Origin: Streptomyces sp. CCM_MD2014 | GTDB taxonomy: Bacteria; Actinomycetota; Actinomycetes; Streptomycetales; Streptomycetaceae | DNA: 64,000 nucleotides | NCBI RefSeq assembly: GCF_000772045.1 | Contig: NZ_CP009754.1 | Location: forward strand, 4,898,001 to 4,962,000 | Direction: 5' to 3' | Part shown: positions 52,012 through 60,462 of the stretch, piece after piece | Layout: each line of letters starts with the position of its first letter | Numbering within the stretch: the stretch's first letter is position 1 | The notes under the pieces: generated by a model | What the model saw: the letters and a program-made list of their open reading frames with translations, nothing else | Told to the model about the DNA's origin: nothing | Databases searched by the model: none | Made by a program: the position numbers and the translations under genes

Positions 52012-52884
52012 GCCGCTCGCCGCGGCAGGCTCGTCCGCGGCCGGGCCGCTTGCGGCGGGGGCGTCCGCTGCCAGGTCGCTCGCGGCGAGGGCGTCCGCTG
52101 CAGGGTCGCTCGCGGCGGGGTCGTGCGCCGCCGCCCGGCGCGAGGCCACCAGCACCTCCAGCCCGTCCAGGATGCGCTGGAGCCCGAACTCGAAGTGGTC
52201 GAAGCCGGTGCCGAAGGCGTCCTCGGAGAGGGAGGACAGCACGGGGTAGCGTCCGCTGCTCATGGCCTTCACCAGCGTCGGTTCCTGGGCCCGCCAGAAC
52301 TCCGCGTCCGTCAGCCCGGAGCTGCGCTCGGCCTCCCGCTCGTACACCTGGGTGCGGGCGGCCCCGACGACGTACCCGTCGATCATGACGATCACCGAGA
52401 CCAGCTCGGGGTCGGTCAGGCCCATCGGCTTGATCCGGGCGAGCACCTTCTCCATGCCGTCCAGGGCGGAGGGGCCGAGGATCGGCCGGGACTGGTTGAC
52501 CTCCAGCAGCCAGGTGTGGCGGCGGTAGAGGGCGAGCGTGGCGTGGCCGAGGGCCTGGAGCGCCGAGCGCCAGTCGCCGTCGCCGAGGTCGGCCGGGTCC
52601 TGGGACGGGCGCTGCACGCGGTCCAGCATCAGGTCGAGCAGCTCGCCCTTGCCGGGGACGTAGCGGTACAGGGACATCGTGCCGGTGCCCAGCTCGGTGG
52701 CGATCCGGCGCATCGAGACCGCGCCGAGACCGTCCCGGTCGGCGACCTCGACGGCGGCCTCGACGATCCGCTCCAGCGTCAGCCCCGGCCTCGGCCCCCG
52801 GCTGGGGCGCCGGCCGGTGTCCCACAACAGTTCGAGGGTGCGGCCGATGTCGCCGCTGCCGCTGGTCTCCGTACCGCTCGCCAT
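51985..52884 (-). CDS. TetR-family repressor of the adjacent ABC exporter, with Ala-rich tail
   Basis: A 299-residue regulator. Helix-turn-helix at about 33-80 (LTLERIVEAAVEVADRDGLG, IATELGTGTMSLYRYVPGKG) and a TetR C-terminal domain of the tetracycline-repressor type. The last 45 residues are a low-complexity repeat (PAASDPAADALAASDLAAD...) with a 6-residue period, an unusual tail. Divergent from the drrA-like gene with operator-like palindromes between, so it very probably represses that operon. Confidence 0.92.
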   Translation of the reverse strand: MASGTETSGSGDIGRTLELLWDTGRRPSRGPRPGLTLERIVEAAVEVADRDGLGAVSMRRIATELGTGTMSLYRYVPGKGELLDLMLDRVQRPSQDPADLGDGDWRSALQALGHATLALYRRHTWLLEVNQSRPILGPSALDGMEKVLARIKPMGLTDPELVSVIVMIDGYVVGAARTQVYEREAERSSGLTDAEFWRAQEPTLVKAMSSGRYPVLSSLSEDAFGTGFDHFEFGLQRILDGLEVLVASRRAAAHDPAASDPAADALAASDLAADAPAASGPAADEPAAASGSAAPEDPA

Positions 52885-52911
52885 GGGCTCAGTTTAAGTC
52901 CGCGCCAAAAA

Positions 52912-52953
52912 ACTGAGTACGGCGTACGCGCAATCGGGTACGGTGTACTCAGT
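52912..52953. promoter_or_regulatory. Twin TetR operators of the ABC exporter
   Basis: ACTGAGTAC (52912-52920) and GTACTCAGT (52945-52953) form a perfect 9-bp inverted repeat. Inside each half lies a smaller palindrome, GTACGGCGTAC and GTACGGTGTAC, so two dimers could bind side by side. The region covers the likely promoters of both divergent genes. Confidence 0.75.
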
Positions 52954-52979
52954 AAGGGAGTGAAGGGGGACTCAGACCC

Positions 52980-53969
52980 ATGAGCGAGCGACATGCGGTA
53001 CGGGCCGAGGGCCTGGCGAAGAGTTACGGCGACAAGCACGCCCTGGACGGCTTCGACCTGACCGTCCGCGAGGGCACCGTGCACGGCCTGCTGGGGCCGA
53101 ACGGTGCGGGCAAGACCACGGCGGTGCGCATCCTGTCGACGCTGATCGGGCTGGACGGGGGACGGGCCGAGGTCGCGGGCCTCGACGTCGCCCGGCAGGC
53201 GCGTGAGGTGCGGGCGCGGATCGGTCTCACCGGCCAGTACGCGGCCGTGGACGAGGTGCTCACCGGCCGGCAGAACCTGGAGATGTTCGGGCGCCTGTTC
53301 CACCTGGGCGGCAGGCGGGCCCGGGCCCGGGCGGTCGAGTTGCTGGAGCAGTTCGACCTGACCGACGCCGCCGACCGGGGCGTGGGCAAGTACAGCGGCG
53401 GCATGCGGCGGCGTCTCGACCTCGCCGCGTCGATGATCCTGGCCCCGGCCGTCCTGTTCCTGGACGAGCCGACGACCGGCCTGGACCCCCGCAGCCGCGG
53501 CGAGGTCTGGGCCTCGGTCCGCGACCTGGTGGCGAGCGGCACGACGGTCCTGCTCACCACGCAGTACCTGGAGGAGGCCGACAAGCTCGCCTCCCGCATC
53601 ACCGTCATCGACCGGGGCCGGGCCATCGCCGACGACACCCCGGACGGACTGAAGGACCTGGTCGGCGGCGACCGCATCGAGGTCGTGGTGGCCGACCGCG
53701 CCGAGATCCCGGGGGTGGTGAAGACGGTCGCCCGGGTCTGCGAGGGGGAACCGGAGGTGGAAAACGAGGCGCTGCGCGTGCACGCCCCGGTCACCGACCG
53801 CGTGTCGGCGCTGACCGAGGTGGCGCGCACCCTCCAGGACGAGGGCGTCGCCGTGGAGGACATCGGCCTGCGCAGGCCGAGCCTCGACGACGTGTTCCTG
53901 CGCCTGACCGGCCACCGTACGAGCGCGGAGCCCGTGCGGCACGCGGAGAAGGAGGCGATGGCGGCATGA
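52980..53969 (+). CDS. DrrA-like ABC exporter ATP-binding protein
   Basis: A 329-residue ATPase. Walker A GPNGAGKTT, signature YSGGMRRRLDLA, Walker B LFLDEPTTGLDP and switch His region (VLLTTQYLEEADKLA), followed by a C-terminal regulatory domain of the DrrA type. ATG 52980 follows AGGGGGA. It overlaps the permease gene by four bases (ATGA). DrrAB-type transporters export drugs and lipids; the cargo is unknown. Confidence 0.94.
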   Translation: MSERHAVRAEGLAKSYGDKHALDGFDLTVREGTVHGLLGPNGAGKTTAVRILSTLIGLDGGRAEVAGLDVARQAREVRARIGLTGQYAAVDEVLTGRQNLEMFGRLFHLGGRRARARAVELLEQFDLTDAADRGVGKYSGGMRRRLDLAASMILAPAVLFLDEPTTGLDPRSRGEVWASVRDLVASGTTVLLTTQYLEEADKLASRITVIDRGRAIADDTPDGLKDLVGGDRIEVVVADRAEIPGVVKTVARVCEGEPEVENEALRVHAPVTDRVSALTEVARTLQDEGVAVEDIGLRRPSLDDVFLRLTGHRTSAEPVRHAEKEAMAA

Positions 53970-54808
53970 GCGCGCTCGACGTCGAGAGCGCCACCGGCCC
54001 GGCGACGGCCCCGCCCGAGCACGGCCGGCTGTTCTGGCTGCTCGCCGACTGCGGCAACATCGTCCGCCGCGGCCTGACCCACTACTGGCGCCAGCCCGTC
54101 AACATCGCCTGGCAGCTCGGCTTCCCGATCCTCTCCGTCCTCCTCTACGGCTATGTCTTCGGCAGCGCCATGACCGTGCCGGGCGGCGGGGACTACAAGG
54201 ACTTCCTGATGCCGGGCATGTTCGCGATGACCATGGCGTTCGGCTTCATCAACACCGCGACGGTCGTCGTCTACGACTCCACGAAGGGGGTCGTCGACCG
54301 GTTCCGCTCCATGCCGATGTCGTCCTCGGCCGTGGTGGCCGGGCGCGGGGTGACCGATCTGGTCGTGGCCTGCGCGGAGTTGGCCATCATGATGCTGACG
54401 GCGGTCGCCATGGGCTGGCGGCCGGACGGCGGTTGGGGCTTCCTGGCGGCCTTCGGCCTGCTGTTGTGGCTGCGGTTCGCGCTCATCTGGATCGGCGTGT
54501 GGCTGGGCCTTCTGGTGCCCAACCCGGAGGCGGCGGGCGGCCTGTTCGCGGTGGCCTTCCCGCTGACGATGATCTCCAGCATCTTCGTCGCCCCGCAGCT
54601 CATGCCCGAGTGGCTGGGCTGGGTGGCCGCGTGGAACCCGATCTCGTCCACGGCGGCCGCCGTCCGCGACCTGTTCGGCACACCGGTCGGCGGCGGCGAC
54701 TCGTGGGTCGAGCAGCACGCGCTGCTGATGGCGGGCGTGTGGCCGGTGGTCCTGACGGCGGTCTTCCTGCCGCTGGCGGTACGGAGGTTCCAGCGGCTCA
54801 GCCGTTAG
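53966..54808 (+). CDS. DrrB-like ABC exporter permease
   Basis: A 280-residue ABC-2 family membrane protein with a cytoplasmic N-terminus and about six helices. FRSMPMSSSAVVAGRGVTDL is the conserved coupling segment. Starts within the stop of the ATPase gene, so translation is coupled. A long hairpin 20 bases downstream ends the operon. Confidence 0.93.
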   Translation: MSALDVESATGPATAPPEHGRLFWLLADCGNIVRRGLTHYWRQPVNIAWQLGFPILSVLLYGYVFGSAMTVPGGGDYKDFLMPGMFAMTMAFGFINTATVVVYDSTKGVVDRFRSMPMSSSAVVAGRGVTDLVVACAELAIMMLTAVAMGWRPDGGWGFLAAFGLLLWLRFALIWIGVWLGLLVPNPEAAGGLFAVAFPLTMISSIFVAPQLMPEWLGWVAAWNPISSTAAAVRDLFGTPVGGGDSWVEQHALLMAGVWPVVLTAVFLPLAVRRFQRLSR

Positions 54809-54827
54809 GGCCGTGGCGGGACGGCTG

Positions 54828-54885
54828 GGGTGGAGCCGGGGGTGGAGCCGGCGGGAGCGGTGGATCTCCACCCCCGGCTCCACCC
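54828..54885 (+). terminator. Long hairpin terminator after the ABC operon
   Basis: GGTGGAGCCGGGGGTGGA (54829-54846) has its exact complement at 54867-54884, an 18-bp stem with a 20-base loop. Confidence 0.85.
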
Positions 54886-54929
54886 GCGGGTCCAGGTGTC
54901 GCGGGCCTGGCCGGAGGAGCCTTGAGGGC

Positions 54930-55475
54930 ATGACAACGACTGAGTGGATCACCGACATCGCCCTCGTTCTGGTCGTCTTCCGCCAGCTGCGGGAAGGCCG
55001 GCTCGACCGCCGGACCTTCCTGATCCCGCTGGGGATCGTGGCCGTCGTGGCGTACTCGTACCTGGACTCCGTCCCGACCGAAGGCAACGACCTCGTACTG
55101 ATCGCGGTCCTGGCGGGCGTGGGCGCGGCGCTCGGTGTCGCGGGTGGCGTCTACACCCGGATCAGGGCGCTCGACGGGCACCTCCTGATCAAGGCGGGCG
55201 CCGTGTCGGCGATCCTGTGGGTGCTGGGCATGGGCGCCCGCATGGGCTTCCAGGTCTGGGTCGAGCACGGCGGCGCCGACGACGTCGCCCGGTTCAGCAT
55301 CGCCCACCACATCACGAGCGACCAGGCCTGGGTGGCGGCCTTCGTACTGATGGCGGTCACCGAGGTGGTCACCCGGGTGGCGACGATCTACCTGCGCAGC
55401 CGGGTCCACGCCCGGGCCGCGGCCGGCTCCGCTCCCGCCGCCCCCGCGGTGTCCGTCCTGGACCGTACGGCCTGA
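54930..55475 (+). CDS. Multi-pass membrane protein, unknown
   Basis: A 181-residue protein from ATG 54930 with GGAGGA upstream. Five hydrophobic segments (WITDIALVLVVFRQL; FLIPLGIVAVVAYSYL; LVLIAVLAGVGAALGVAGGV; AGAVSAILWVLGMGA; AWVAAFVLMAVTEVV). The layout resembles the CcdC-like/DUF1453 family in actinobacteria. It is followed closely by the sensor kinase gene and may be a membrane part of that system, which is inference from spacing (about 20 bases). Confidence 0.78.
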   Translation: MTTTEWITDIALVLVVFRQLREGRLDRRTFLIPLGIVAVVAYSYLDSVPTEGNDLVLIAVLAGVGAALGVAGGVYTRIRALDGHLLIKAGAVSAILWVLGMGARMGFQVWVEHGGADDVARFSIAHHITSDQAWVAAFVLMAVTEVVTRVATIYLRSRVHARAAAGSAPAAPAVSVLDRTA

Positions 55476-55495
55476 CCGTGCGCTATGTTCTGCCG

Positions 55496-56695
55496 GTGTC
55501 CGCCACCGAAAGCACCCCGCCCCCGGCCCCGGGGGCGGACCCGCGTCCGACACCGCCCAGCGGGCCGGTCCCCGGCCGGGACCCGCGGGTGCAGTGGGGA
55601 CTGAACCTCGCGGTCGTCGTCGTGGGAGCGCTGACGATCCGTCCCATGGGGTTCAGCGGCCAGGGACTGGCGGTCACCGTCCTCTTCGTGCTCAACTCCG
55701 CGGCACTGCTCGCCCGGGCCGTGCCCGAGCACCGCATCCCCCCGCGCGTGGTGCTCGGCTGGCTCACCCTCGGCATCGTCGCGGCGGCCGCCCTGATCGG
55801 CGTCAGCGGCAGCGGTACGAGCTACCTCTTCGCCTACTTCCTCGCCGGCCACATCGGCTACCGGCTCGAACCCCGGTGGGCCCTCGCCCTCGCGGCGGCG
55901 ACCTCCCTGCTCTGCGCCGGTGTCCTCCACTTCCACCTGGGGCCGGGCGACCCGGACCTGCCCTGGACGCTCGGGCTCTCCACCGGCATCCCGGTCGTGG
56001 TCGGCATCCTCAACCGCACCCAGCGCCAGGCCGTACGGTCGGCGCTCTCGGCCGCCGAGTCGGCGGAACGCGCGGCCCGCGCGGAGGCCCGGACCGCCGT
56101 CCTCACCGAACGCGCCCGCATCGCCCGCGACGTGCACGACGTACTGGCCCACTCCCTGGCCGGGATCAACATGCAGCTGGAGCTCGCCGACGCCCTGCTC
56201 GACACCGGAGACCTCGCGAAGGTCCGGGAGGCCACCACCAAGGCGCACGGCCTGGTCAAGGAGAGCCTGAAGCAGGCGCAGTGGACCGTGCACGCGCTGC
56301 GCGAGGACGCGTTGCCGCTGGTCGAGAGCCTGACCGCGATGGTCGAGTCGTCGGGCCACCCTGACGCTCTCACGGTCACCGGGACCGTCCGCGAGGCGCC
56401 GCCCCAAGTGACCCAGAACCTGTTGAGGATCGCCCAGGAGGCCCTGACAAACGCGGCCCGGCACGCTCCCGGCGGAAAGATCGGGGTGGAGCTGACGTTC
56501 ACCGCCGCATCGATCACACTGAGGATCCGCAACCGGCCCGCCACCCGTGCGGTGACCCCGGGCGCCGGCAGCGGGATGGGGCTGATCGGCATGCGCGAGC
56601 GCGCCGCTCTTCTGGGCGGGAGCGTCAGCGCGGGGCCGGTCACCGAGGGGCCGGACCAGGGCGGCTGGCAGGTGGAGGCAGTGATTCCGGGATGA
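55496..56695 (+). CDS. Two-component sensor histidine kinase (NarL/LiaS type)
   Basis: A 399-residue kinase from GTG 55496; GTG 55478 is an alternative. A Pro-rich cytoplasmic N-terminus precedes five or six membrane helices (about 35-165). The HisKA_3 dimerisation box is RIARDVHDVLAHSL with the phospho-His H214; the ATP domain includes QEALTNAARHA (N box) and GMGLIGMRERA (G box). TATGTT ends six bases before the GTG, so the mRNA could be leaderless. Overlaps the response regulator (ATGA). Confidence 0.9.
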   Translation: MSATESTPPPAPGADPRPTPPSGPVPGRDPRVQWGLNLAVVVVGALTIRPMGFSGQGLAVTVLFVLNSAALLARAVPEHRIPPRVVLGWLTLGIVAAAALIGVSGSGTSYLFAYFLAGHIGYRLEPRWALALAAATSLLCAGVLHFHLGPGDPDLPWTLGLSTGIPVVVGILNRTQRQAVRSALSAAESAERAARAEARTAVLTERARIARDVHDVLAHSLAGINMQLELADALLDTGDLAKVREATTKAHGLVKESLKQAQWTVHALREDALPLVESLTAMVESSGHPDALTVTGTVREAPPQVTQNLLRIAQEALTNAARHAPGGKIGVELTFTAASITLRIRNRPATRAVTPGAGSGMGLIGMRERAALLGGSVSAGPVTEGPDQGGWQVEAVIPG

Positions 56696-57381
56696 GCGGG
56701 ACGAGTGAACAGGGCCGGGGGCCCGTGCAGTTGAAGGTGGTCGTCGCCGACGACCAGGCCGCAGTGCGGGAGCCGCTCGCCGCGGTGCTCGGACTGGCCG
56801 AGGACATCGACGTGGTCGCGGCGGCCGCGGACGGCGGCGAGGTGCTGGCGGCGGTGGCCGCGGGACCGGTCGACGTGGTGCTGATGGACCTGCGCATGCC
56901 CGTGATGGACGGCATCGAGACGACCCGCCGCCTGACCGAGGAGCATCCGGAGGTGGCGGTGGTCGTCCTGACCACGTTCGCCGACGACGAGTCGATCCTC
57001 GGCGCGCTCGGCGCGGGAGCCCGCGGCTACCTGACCAAGAACGCCGGCCGCCAGGACATCACCCGGGCGATCCGGGCCGCGGGCGCCGGCCAGTCCGTAC
57101 TCGACCGGGAGGTCCAGGACCGCCTGCTCGCCACGGCCAGGGCGAAGGCGGCGCCCGCCCGGGACGAGGCGGCCGGGCAGCCCCTGCCGGACGACCTCAC
57201 ACCCCGGGAACGCGAGGTCCTCGCCCTGATCGGCCAGGGACTGTCCAACCGGGGCATCGCCGAGAAGCTCTTCATCAGCGAGGCCACGGTCAAGACCCAC
57301 ATCAACAACCTGTTCGCCAAGGCCCACATCCGCGACCGCGCCGACGCGGTCCGGCGCGCCATCGGGGCGGGGCTGGCCTAG
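56692..57381 (+). CDS. LuxR/NarL-family response regulator
   Basis: A 229-residue regulator: receiver domain (about 15-130) with the phospho-acceptor D66 in LMDLRMPVMDG, followed by a linker and LuxR helix-turn-helix (LTPREREVLALIGQGLSNRG ... TVKTHINNLFAK). Translationally coupled to the kinase. Target genes are unknown; the adjacent membrane protein and the DrrAB-type operon are candidates by position. Confidence 0.95.
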   Translation: MSGTSEQGRGPVQLKVVVADDQAAVREPLAAVLGLAEDIDVVAAAADGGEVLAAVAAGPVDVVLMDLRMPVMDGIETTRRLTEEHPEVAVVVLTTFADDESILGALGAGARGYLTKNAGRQDITRAIRAAGAGQSVLDREVQDRLLATARAKAAPARDEAAGQPLPDDLTPREREVLALIGQGLSNRGIAEKLFISEATVKTHINNLFAKAHIRDRADAVRRAIGAGLA

Positions 57382-57443
57382 AGAGTGCCGGGCGCCAGGC
57401 GGGGCGGGACGCCTGCCGGCGCGACGCCCGCCGGTGCGGCGCT

Positions 57444-58285
57444 TCAGACGGCGGCCTGGTCCGCGAGCCGGTCGGCGGCGCTGCGGGGCTCGCGGCCCAG
57501 GAGTTCGCCCAGCAGGGGGCCGGCCTCCGCGAAGCAGTCGGTGCGGGCGGCCTGGTACCAGGTGAGGAGCAGCCGGGCCACCGGTTCCGGAACACCGCTC
57601 GCGACCTGGCCGGCCATCCATTCCTCGTCGTCCATGACGACCCGCTCGACGGTACGGCCGGTGAGGCCGGAGGCGATCTCGGCGAGGTCGTCGAAGGTGA
57701 CGGCGGTCGGCGCGGTGAGGTTGACGGGGCCGTCGAGGGCACGGTCGCCGGCGAGGAGGACCGCGGTGGCCTCCGCGATGTCGGCACGATCGGTGTACGG
57801 GACGGGACCGTCCGCGGGCCGGTCGACCGCCAGGGGCCGAGCACCTGGTCGAGGGGGCCGTAGGCGCCGTTGCGCAGTGCGGTCCACGCGGTCCCGGACT
57901 CGGCGAGGACCGCTTCGGTGGCGGTGTGGACTTCCGACGGCGGGTAGGGATTGCCCGGGACGGCGCCGTGCTGGCTGGTGTAGACGATCCGCTGGACCCC
58001 GGCCTCGACGGCGGCCTCGACGGCATTGCGGTGCAGGCCGGCCAGGTCGGCCGCCGGATCGTTGCCCGACACCACCAGCACCTGCTCGGCACCGGCGAAC
58101 GAGTCGCGCAGCGCGGCCGGTTCCTCGTACGAGCCCTGCCGCACCCGGACGCCGCGGTCGGCGAGGTGCCGCGCCTTGGACGCATCGCGGACGCTGACGC
58201 CGATCCGGTCGGCGGGCATGCGCTCGAGGAGGTGCTCGACGACGGCACCGCCGAGCCCGCCGGTGGCGCCGGTGACGATGATCAT
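57444..58285 (-). pseudogene. NmrA-like NAD(P)-binding gene split by a frameshift
   Basis: The first half reads MIIVTGATGGLGGAVVEHLL and on to YTSQHGAVPGNPYPPSEVHT..GAYGPLDQVLGP, an NmrA-type Rossmann-fold protein. At a GGGG run (57833-57836) the homologous continuation (DGPVPYTDRADIAEATAVLL ... EPRSAADRLADQAAV) lies in another frame and ends at 57444. One added C in the CCCC run on the coding strand restores a single 281-residue gene. Without it the frame runs into the opposite response regulator gene. Sequencing error, decay or phase variation are all possible. Divergent from a TetR gene, which probably represses it. Confidence 0.85.
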
Positions 58286-58305
58286 GACGTGGCCCTTCGC
58301 TAAGT

Positions 58306-58370
58306 TGACCAGGGTGGTCAGTTTCGCTTCCCGTCGCGACCGTAAGTAAACTGACCCGACGAGTCAAGTT
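58306..58370. promoter_or_regulatory. Two TetR-type operators between nmrA-like and TetR genes
   Basis: Site 1 is TGACCAGGGTGGTCA (58306-58320), a perfect palindrome TGACCA-N3-TGGTCA. Site 2 runs 58349-58370 with arms AACTGAC and GTCAAGTT. Both share AA(C/G)T-TGAC-type ends and fill the 118-base gap. Confidence 0.68.
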
Positions 58371-58403
58371 ATGCGGGGCGCCAGCGAGAGACGGAGCCGA
58401 ATG

Positions 58404-59075
58404 ATGGCCGGAGCAACCGGAGCAACCGGAGCAACCGGAGCAACCGGAGCAACCGGAGCCGCGGGTGCGGCGGGTGCGGCGGCCGGATCGGCGTCCGCGG
58501 AACCCCGGCTGCGCGCCGATGCCAAGCGCAATGCCGAGCAGATCCGCAAGGCCGCGATCGGCGCCTTCCAGGGCCGCGGCCTGTCCGTGCCGCTGGAAGA
58601 GGTCGCCAGGGCGGCGGGGGTGAGCAAGGGCACGGTCTTCAACCGGTTCGGCGGCCGGATCGGCCTCATCGAGGCCGTCATCACCGAGGTCGTCGCCACG
58701 GAGATCTACGCCATCATCGACCGCACCCGCGCCATCGACGACGTCTGGGAACGGATGACGTACTACGTCACCGCGATCCGCGATCTGCAGTACCGTCAGC
58801 CCGCCACCGTCGACACCATGCTGCAGGCCTACCCCGACGCGCGGAGCCTCATGGAGATCTGCCGGGCGGGCGGCGAGATCAACGAGGAACTCGTCGCCGA
58901 GGGCCGGGCCTCCGGCGCACTGCGCCCGGAGTTCACCGCCGAGGACCTGCACGCGCTCCTCCACGACAGCGCACTCGTCCTCAAGCACGGAACCCGCCCA
59001 CGACGGGAGGACTACGACCGCCGCACCGCCTACTTCCTTGCAGGAATGCGGGCCCAGGGAACCCCTGAGCACTAG
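58404..59075 (+). CDS. TetR-family regulator with collagen-like N-terminal repeat
   Basis: A 223-residue regulator from ATG 58404 with GGAG at 58393-58396 (seven bases before). The first 25 residues are GAT repeated five times, then GAA and GAAA, giving collagen-like G-A-T triplets. The TetR helix-turn-helix follows (AEQIRKAAIGAFQGRGLSVP, ARAAGVSKGTVFNRFGGRIG). It is divergent from the NmrA-like gene. Its stop overlaps the convergent MerR-type gene by four bases. Confidence 0.88.
   Translation: MAGATGATGATGATGATGAAGAAGAAAGSASAEPRLRADAKRNAEQIRKAAIGAFQGRGLSVPLEEVARAAGVSKGTVFNRFGGRIGLIEAVITEVVATEIYAIIDRTRAIDDVWERMTYYVTAIRDLQYRQPATVDTMLQAYPDARSLMEICRAGGEINEELVAEGRASGALRPEFTAEDLHALLHDSALVLKHGTRPRREDYDRRTAYFLAGMRAQGTPEH
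58410..58454 (+). repeat. Five perfect 9-bp repeats in the TetR gene
   Basis: GGAGCAACC is repeated five times without error, coding Gly-Ala-Thr each, followed by GGAGCCGCG. Such a perfect short array can change length by slippage in steps of three residues without breaking the frame. Confidence 0.95.
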
Positions 59076-60268
59076 GTCCGGCGGTGTGCGACCGCCTTGA
59101 AGAAGGTGTAGCAGAACACCCCGTCGGGTTCGGCCGTGCGCCGCAGGGCGGCGATGCCGGCGTCGAAGGTCCGCGGGTCGATCAGCCCCGCCGCGACGGC
59201 GGGCTCCCGTACCCCCGAGATCATCGCGGTGAAGGTGCGTCTGGTGAAGCTCTCGGCCAGTTCCGGCCGGCTGCCGTCCACGTAGACGGTGCGCGGACTG
59301 ACGGCGATGTCCGACCAGTCCGCCTCGTGCAACAGGGGAAAGAGCCGCCGGCCGATGAGTGCGTCACCGCCGGCGTGCCGCTGCAGTGTCACCTGGCACG
59401 CGACGGCCGCGCGCGCCGCTTCGTCGTCCGGGTGGAAGGAGGCCGAGCCGTGGTCGCCCTCGATCACGGTGATCGTCCCGCCGGGCCGCACGAGACGCCG
59501 CAGCCGTCGCAGCGCGTCGACCGGAGCGGGCAGGTGCTCCAACAGGAAGCACACGAAGACGTGGTCGAAGGAGGCCGCGGCGAACCCGCCCTCCTCTTCG
59601 GGGAGCGCGAAGACGTCCTTCTCGACGAACTCGACGTTCGTGAACCCCGCGGCATCGACACGCCCCGAGGCCGACTTCAGCGAGTCGGTGGCGATGTCGG
59701 CCGACACGAAGTGCGTGTGCGGGCTGCGCGAAGCCAGGGCGGTGGTCTGCGCCCCCACGCCGCACCCCATCTCCAGGACCCGCTCACCCGGTTGGAACCG
59801 GGTGTCGCCGTGCAGCAGCTCGACCAGGGCGCCCGCCTGGTCCGCGAGCCGCGTGCTCTCCTCGGGCCGGTAGCCGTGCACGTACTGCTCGAACATGGTC
59901 ATGGTCTCGATCACCTTCATCAGCTGGTCCGGCTCAGCACTCCCGAGCGCGGCCACGAGCCGGTCGCGGAGTTGGCTTCGCCGCCTGAGGTCCTCCTCGA
60001 CGTCGTCGAGGTGCGCGCGCAGGGTCGCCGCCGGGTCCGGATCCTCGCGGTCCAGCAAGGCGGCGACCTGCCGAAGCCCCAGGCCGGTGCGGCGCAGGGC
60101 CATCGCCCGGTAGAGACGCGTGACGTGCGCGGGGCCGTAACGACGGTGACCGCTCGGCGTGCGCTGGGGAGACACCACGCCCAACGCGTCCCAGTGCCGC
60201 AACACCCGCACCGACACCCCGGACGCGTGCGCCAGTTCGCCCACCGTCCACCACGTCCCGTCGTCCAC
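59072..60268 (-). CDS. MerR-family regulator fused to a SAM-dependent methyltransferase
   Basis: A 398-residue two-domain protein from GTG 60268. Residues 1-125: MerR winged helix (WTVGELAHASGVSVRVLRHW, YGPAHVTRLYRAMALRRTGL) and dimerisation helix. Residues about 150-398: class I methyltransferase with the SAM loop VLEMGCGVGAQTTALA, acidic SADI, and LLEHLPAPVDALRRLRRLVR. No Cys cluster for metal sensing. The methyltransferase part may serve as ligand sensor or true enzyme. The promoter has a MerR-type 19-bp spacer, so it is probably autoregulated. Confidence 0.9.
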   Translation of the reverse strand: MDDGTWWTVGELAHASGVSVRVLRHWDALGVVSPQRTPSGHRRYGPAHVTRLYRAMALRRTGLGLRQVAALLDREDPDPAATLRAHLDDVEEDLRRRSQLRDRLVAALGSAEPDQLMKVIETMTMFEQYVHGYRPEESTRLADQAGALVELLHGDTRFQPGERVLEMGCGVGAQTTALASRSPHTHFVSADIATDSLKSASGRVDAAGFTNVEFVEKDVFALPEEEGGFAAASFDHVFVCFLLEHLPAPVDALRRLRRLVRPGGTITVIEGDHGSASFHPDDEAARAAVACQVTLQRHAGGDALIGRRLFPLLHEADWSDIAVSPRTVYVDGSRPELAESFTRRTFTAMISGVREPAVAAGLIDPRTFDAGIAALRRTAEPDGVFCYTFFKAVAHRRT

Positions 60269-60275
60269 GGCGGCA

Positions 60276-60306
60276 ACGCTAGGCCCTCACACGGTGTCAG
60301 CTTCAA
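60276..60306 (-). promoter_or_regulatory. MerR-type promoter of the fusion gene
   Basis: On the minus strand: TTGAAG (60306-60301), a 19-base spacer, TAGCGT (60281-60276), then seven bases to the GTG, so the mRNA would be leaderless. The spacer holds ACACCGTGT, an inverted repeat. A 19-bp spacer is the classical mark of promoters that MerR proteins activate. Confidence 0.7.
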
Positions 60307-60462
60307 GCCCGGATGCGTCCTGCCGGTGCGCCGCCGGGCGCCGTCCGCCGTTGCACGGGAGGCGCGTATGTTCTGGCATAGAGCGCTGGCATTTTCACCC
60401 GTACGGCTGACCGAGGTCCGAATCCCCGCGCTTAGTGTGCCCATGCGATTACGTTCCGTCGC

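Noticed and set aside
57302..58285. NmrA-like gene as one 327-codon frame
   Set aside because: The C-terminal half loses family character after the GGGG run and overlaps the response regulator; the homologous sequence is in the other frame.
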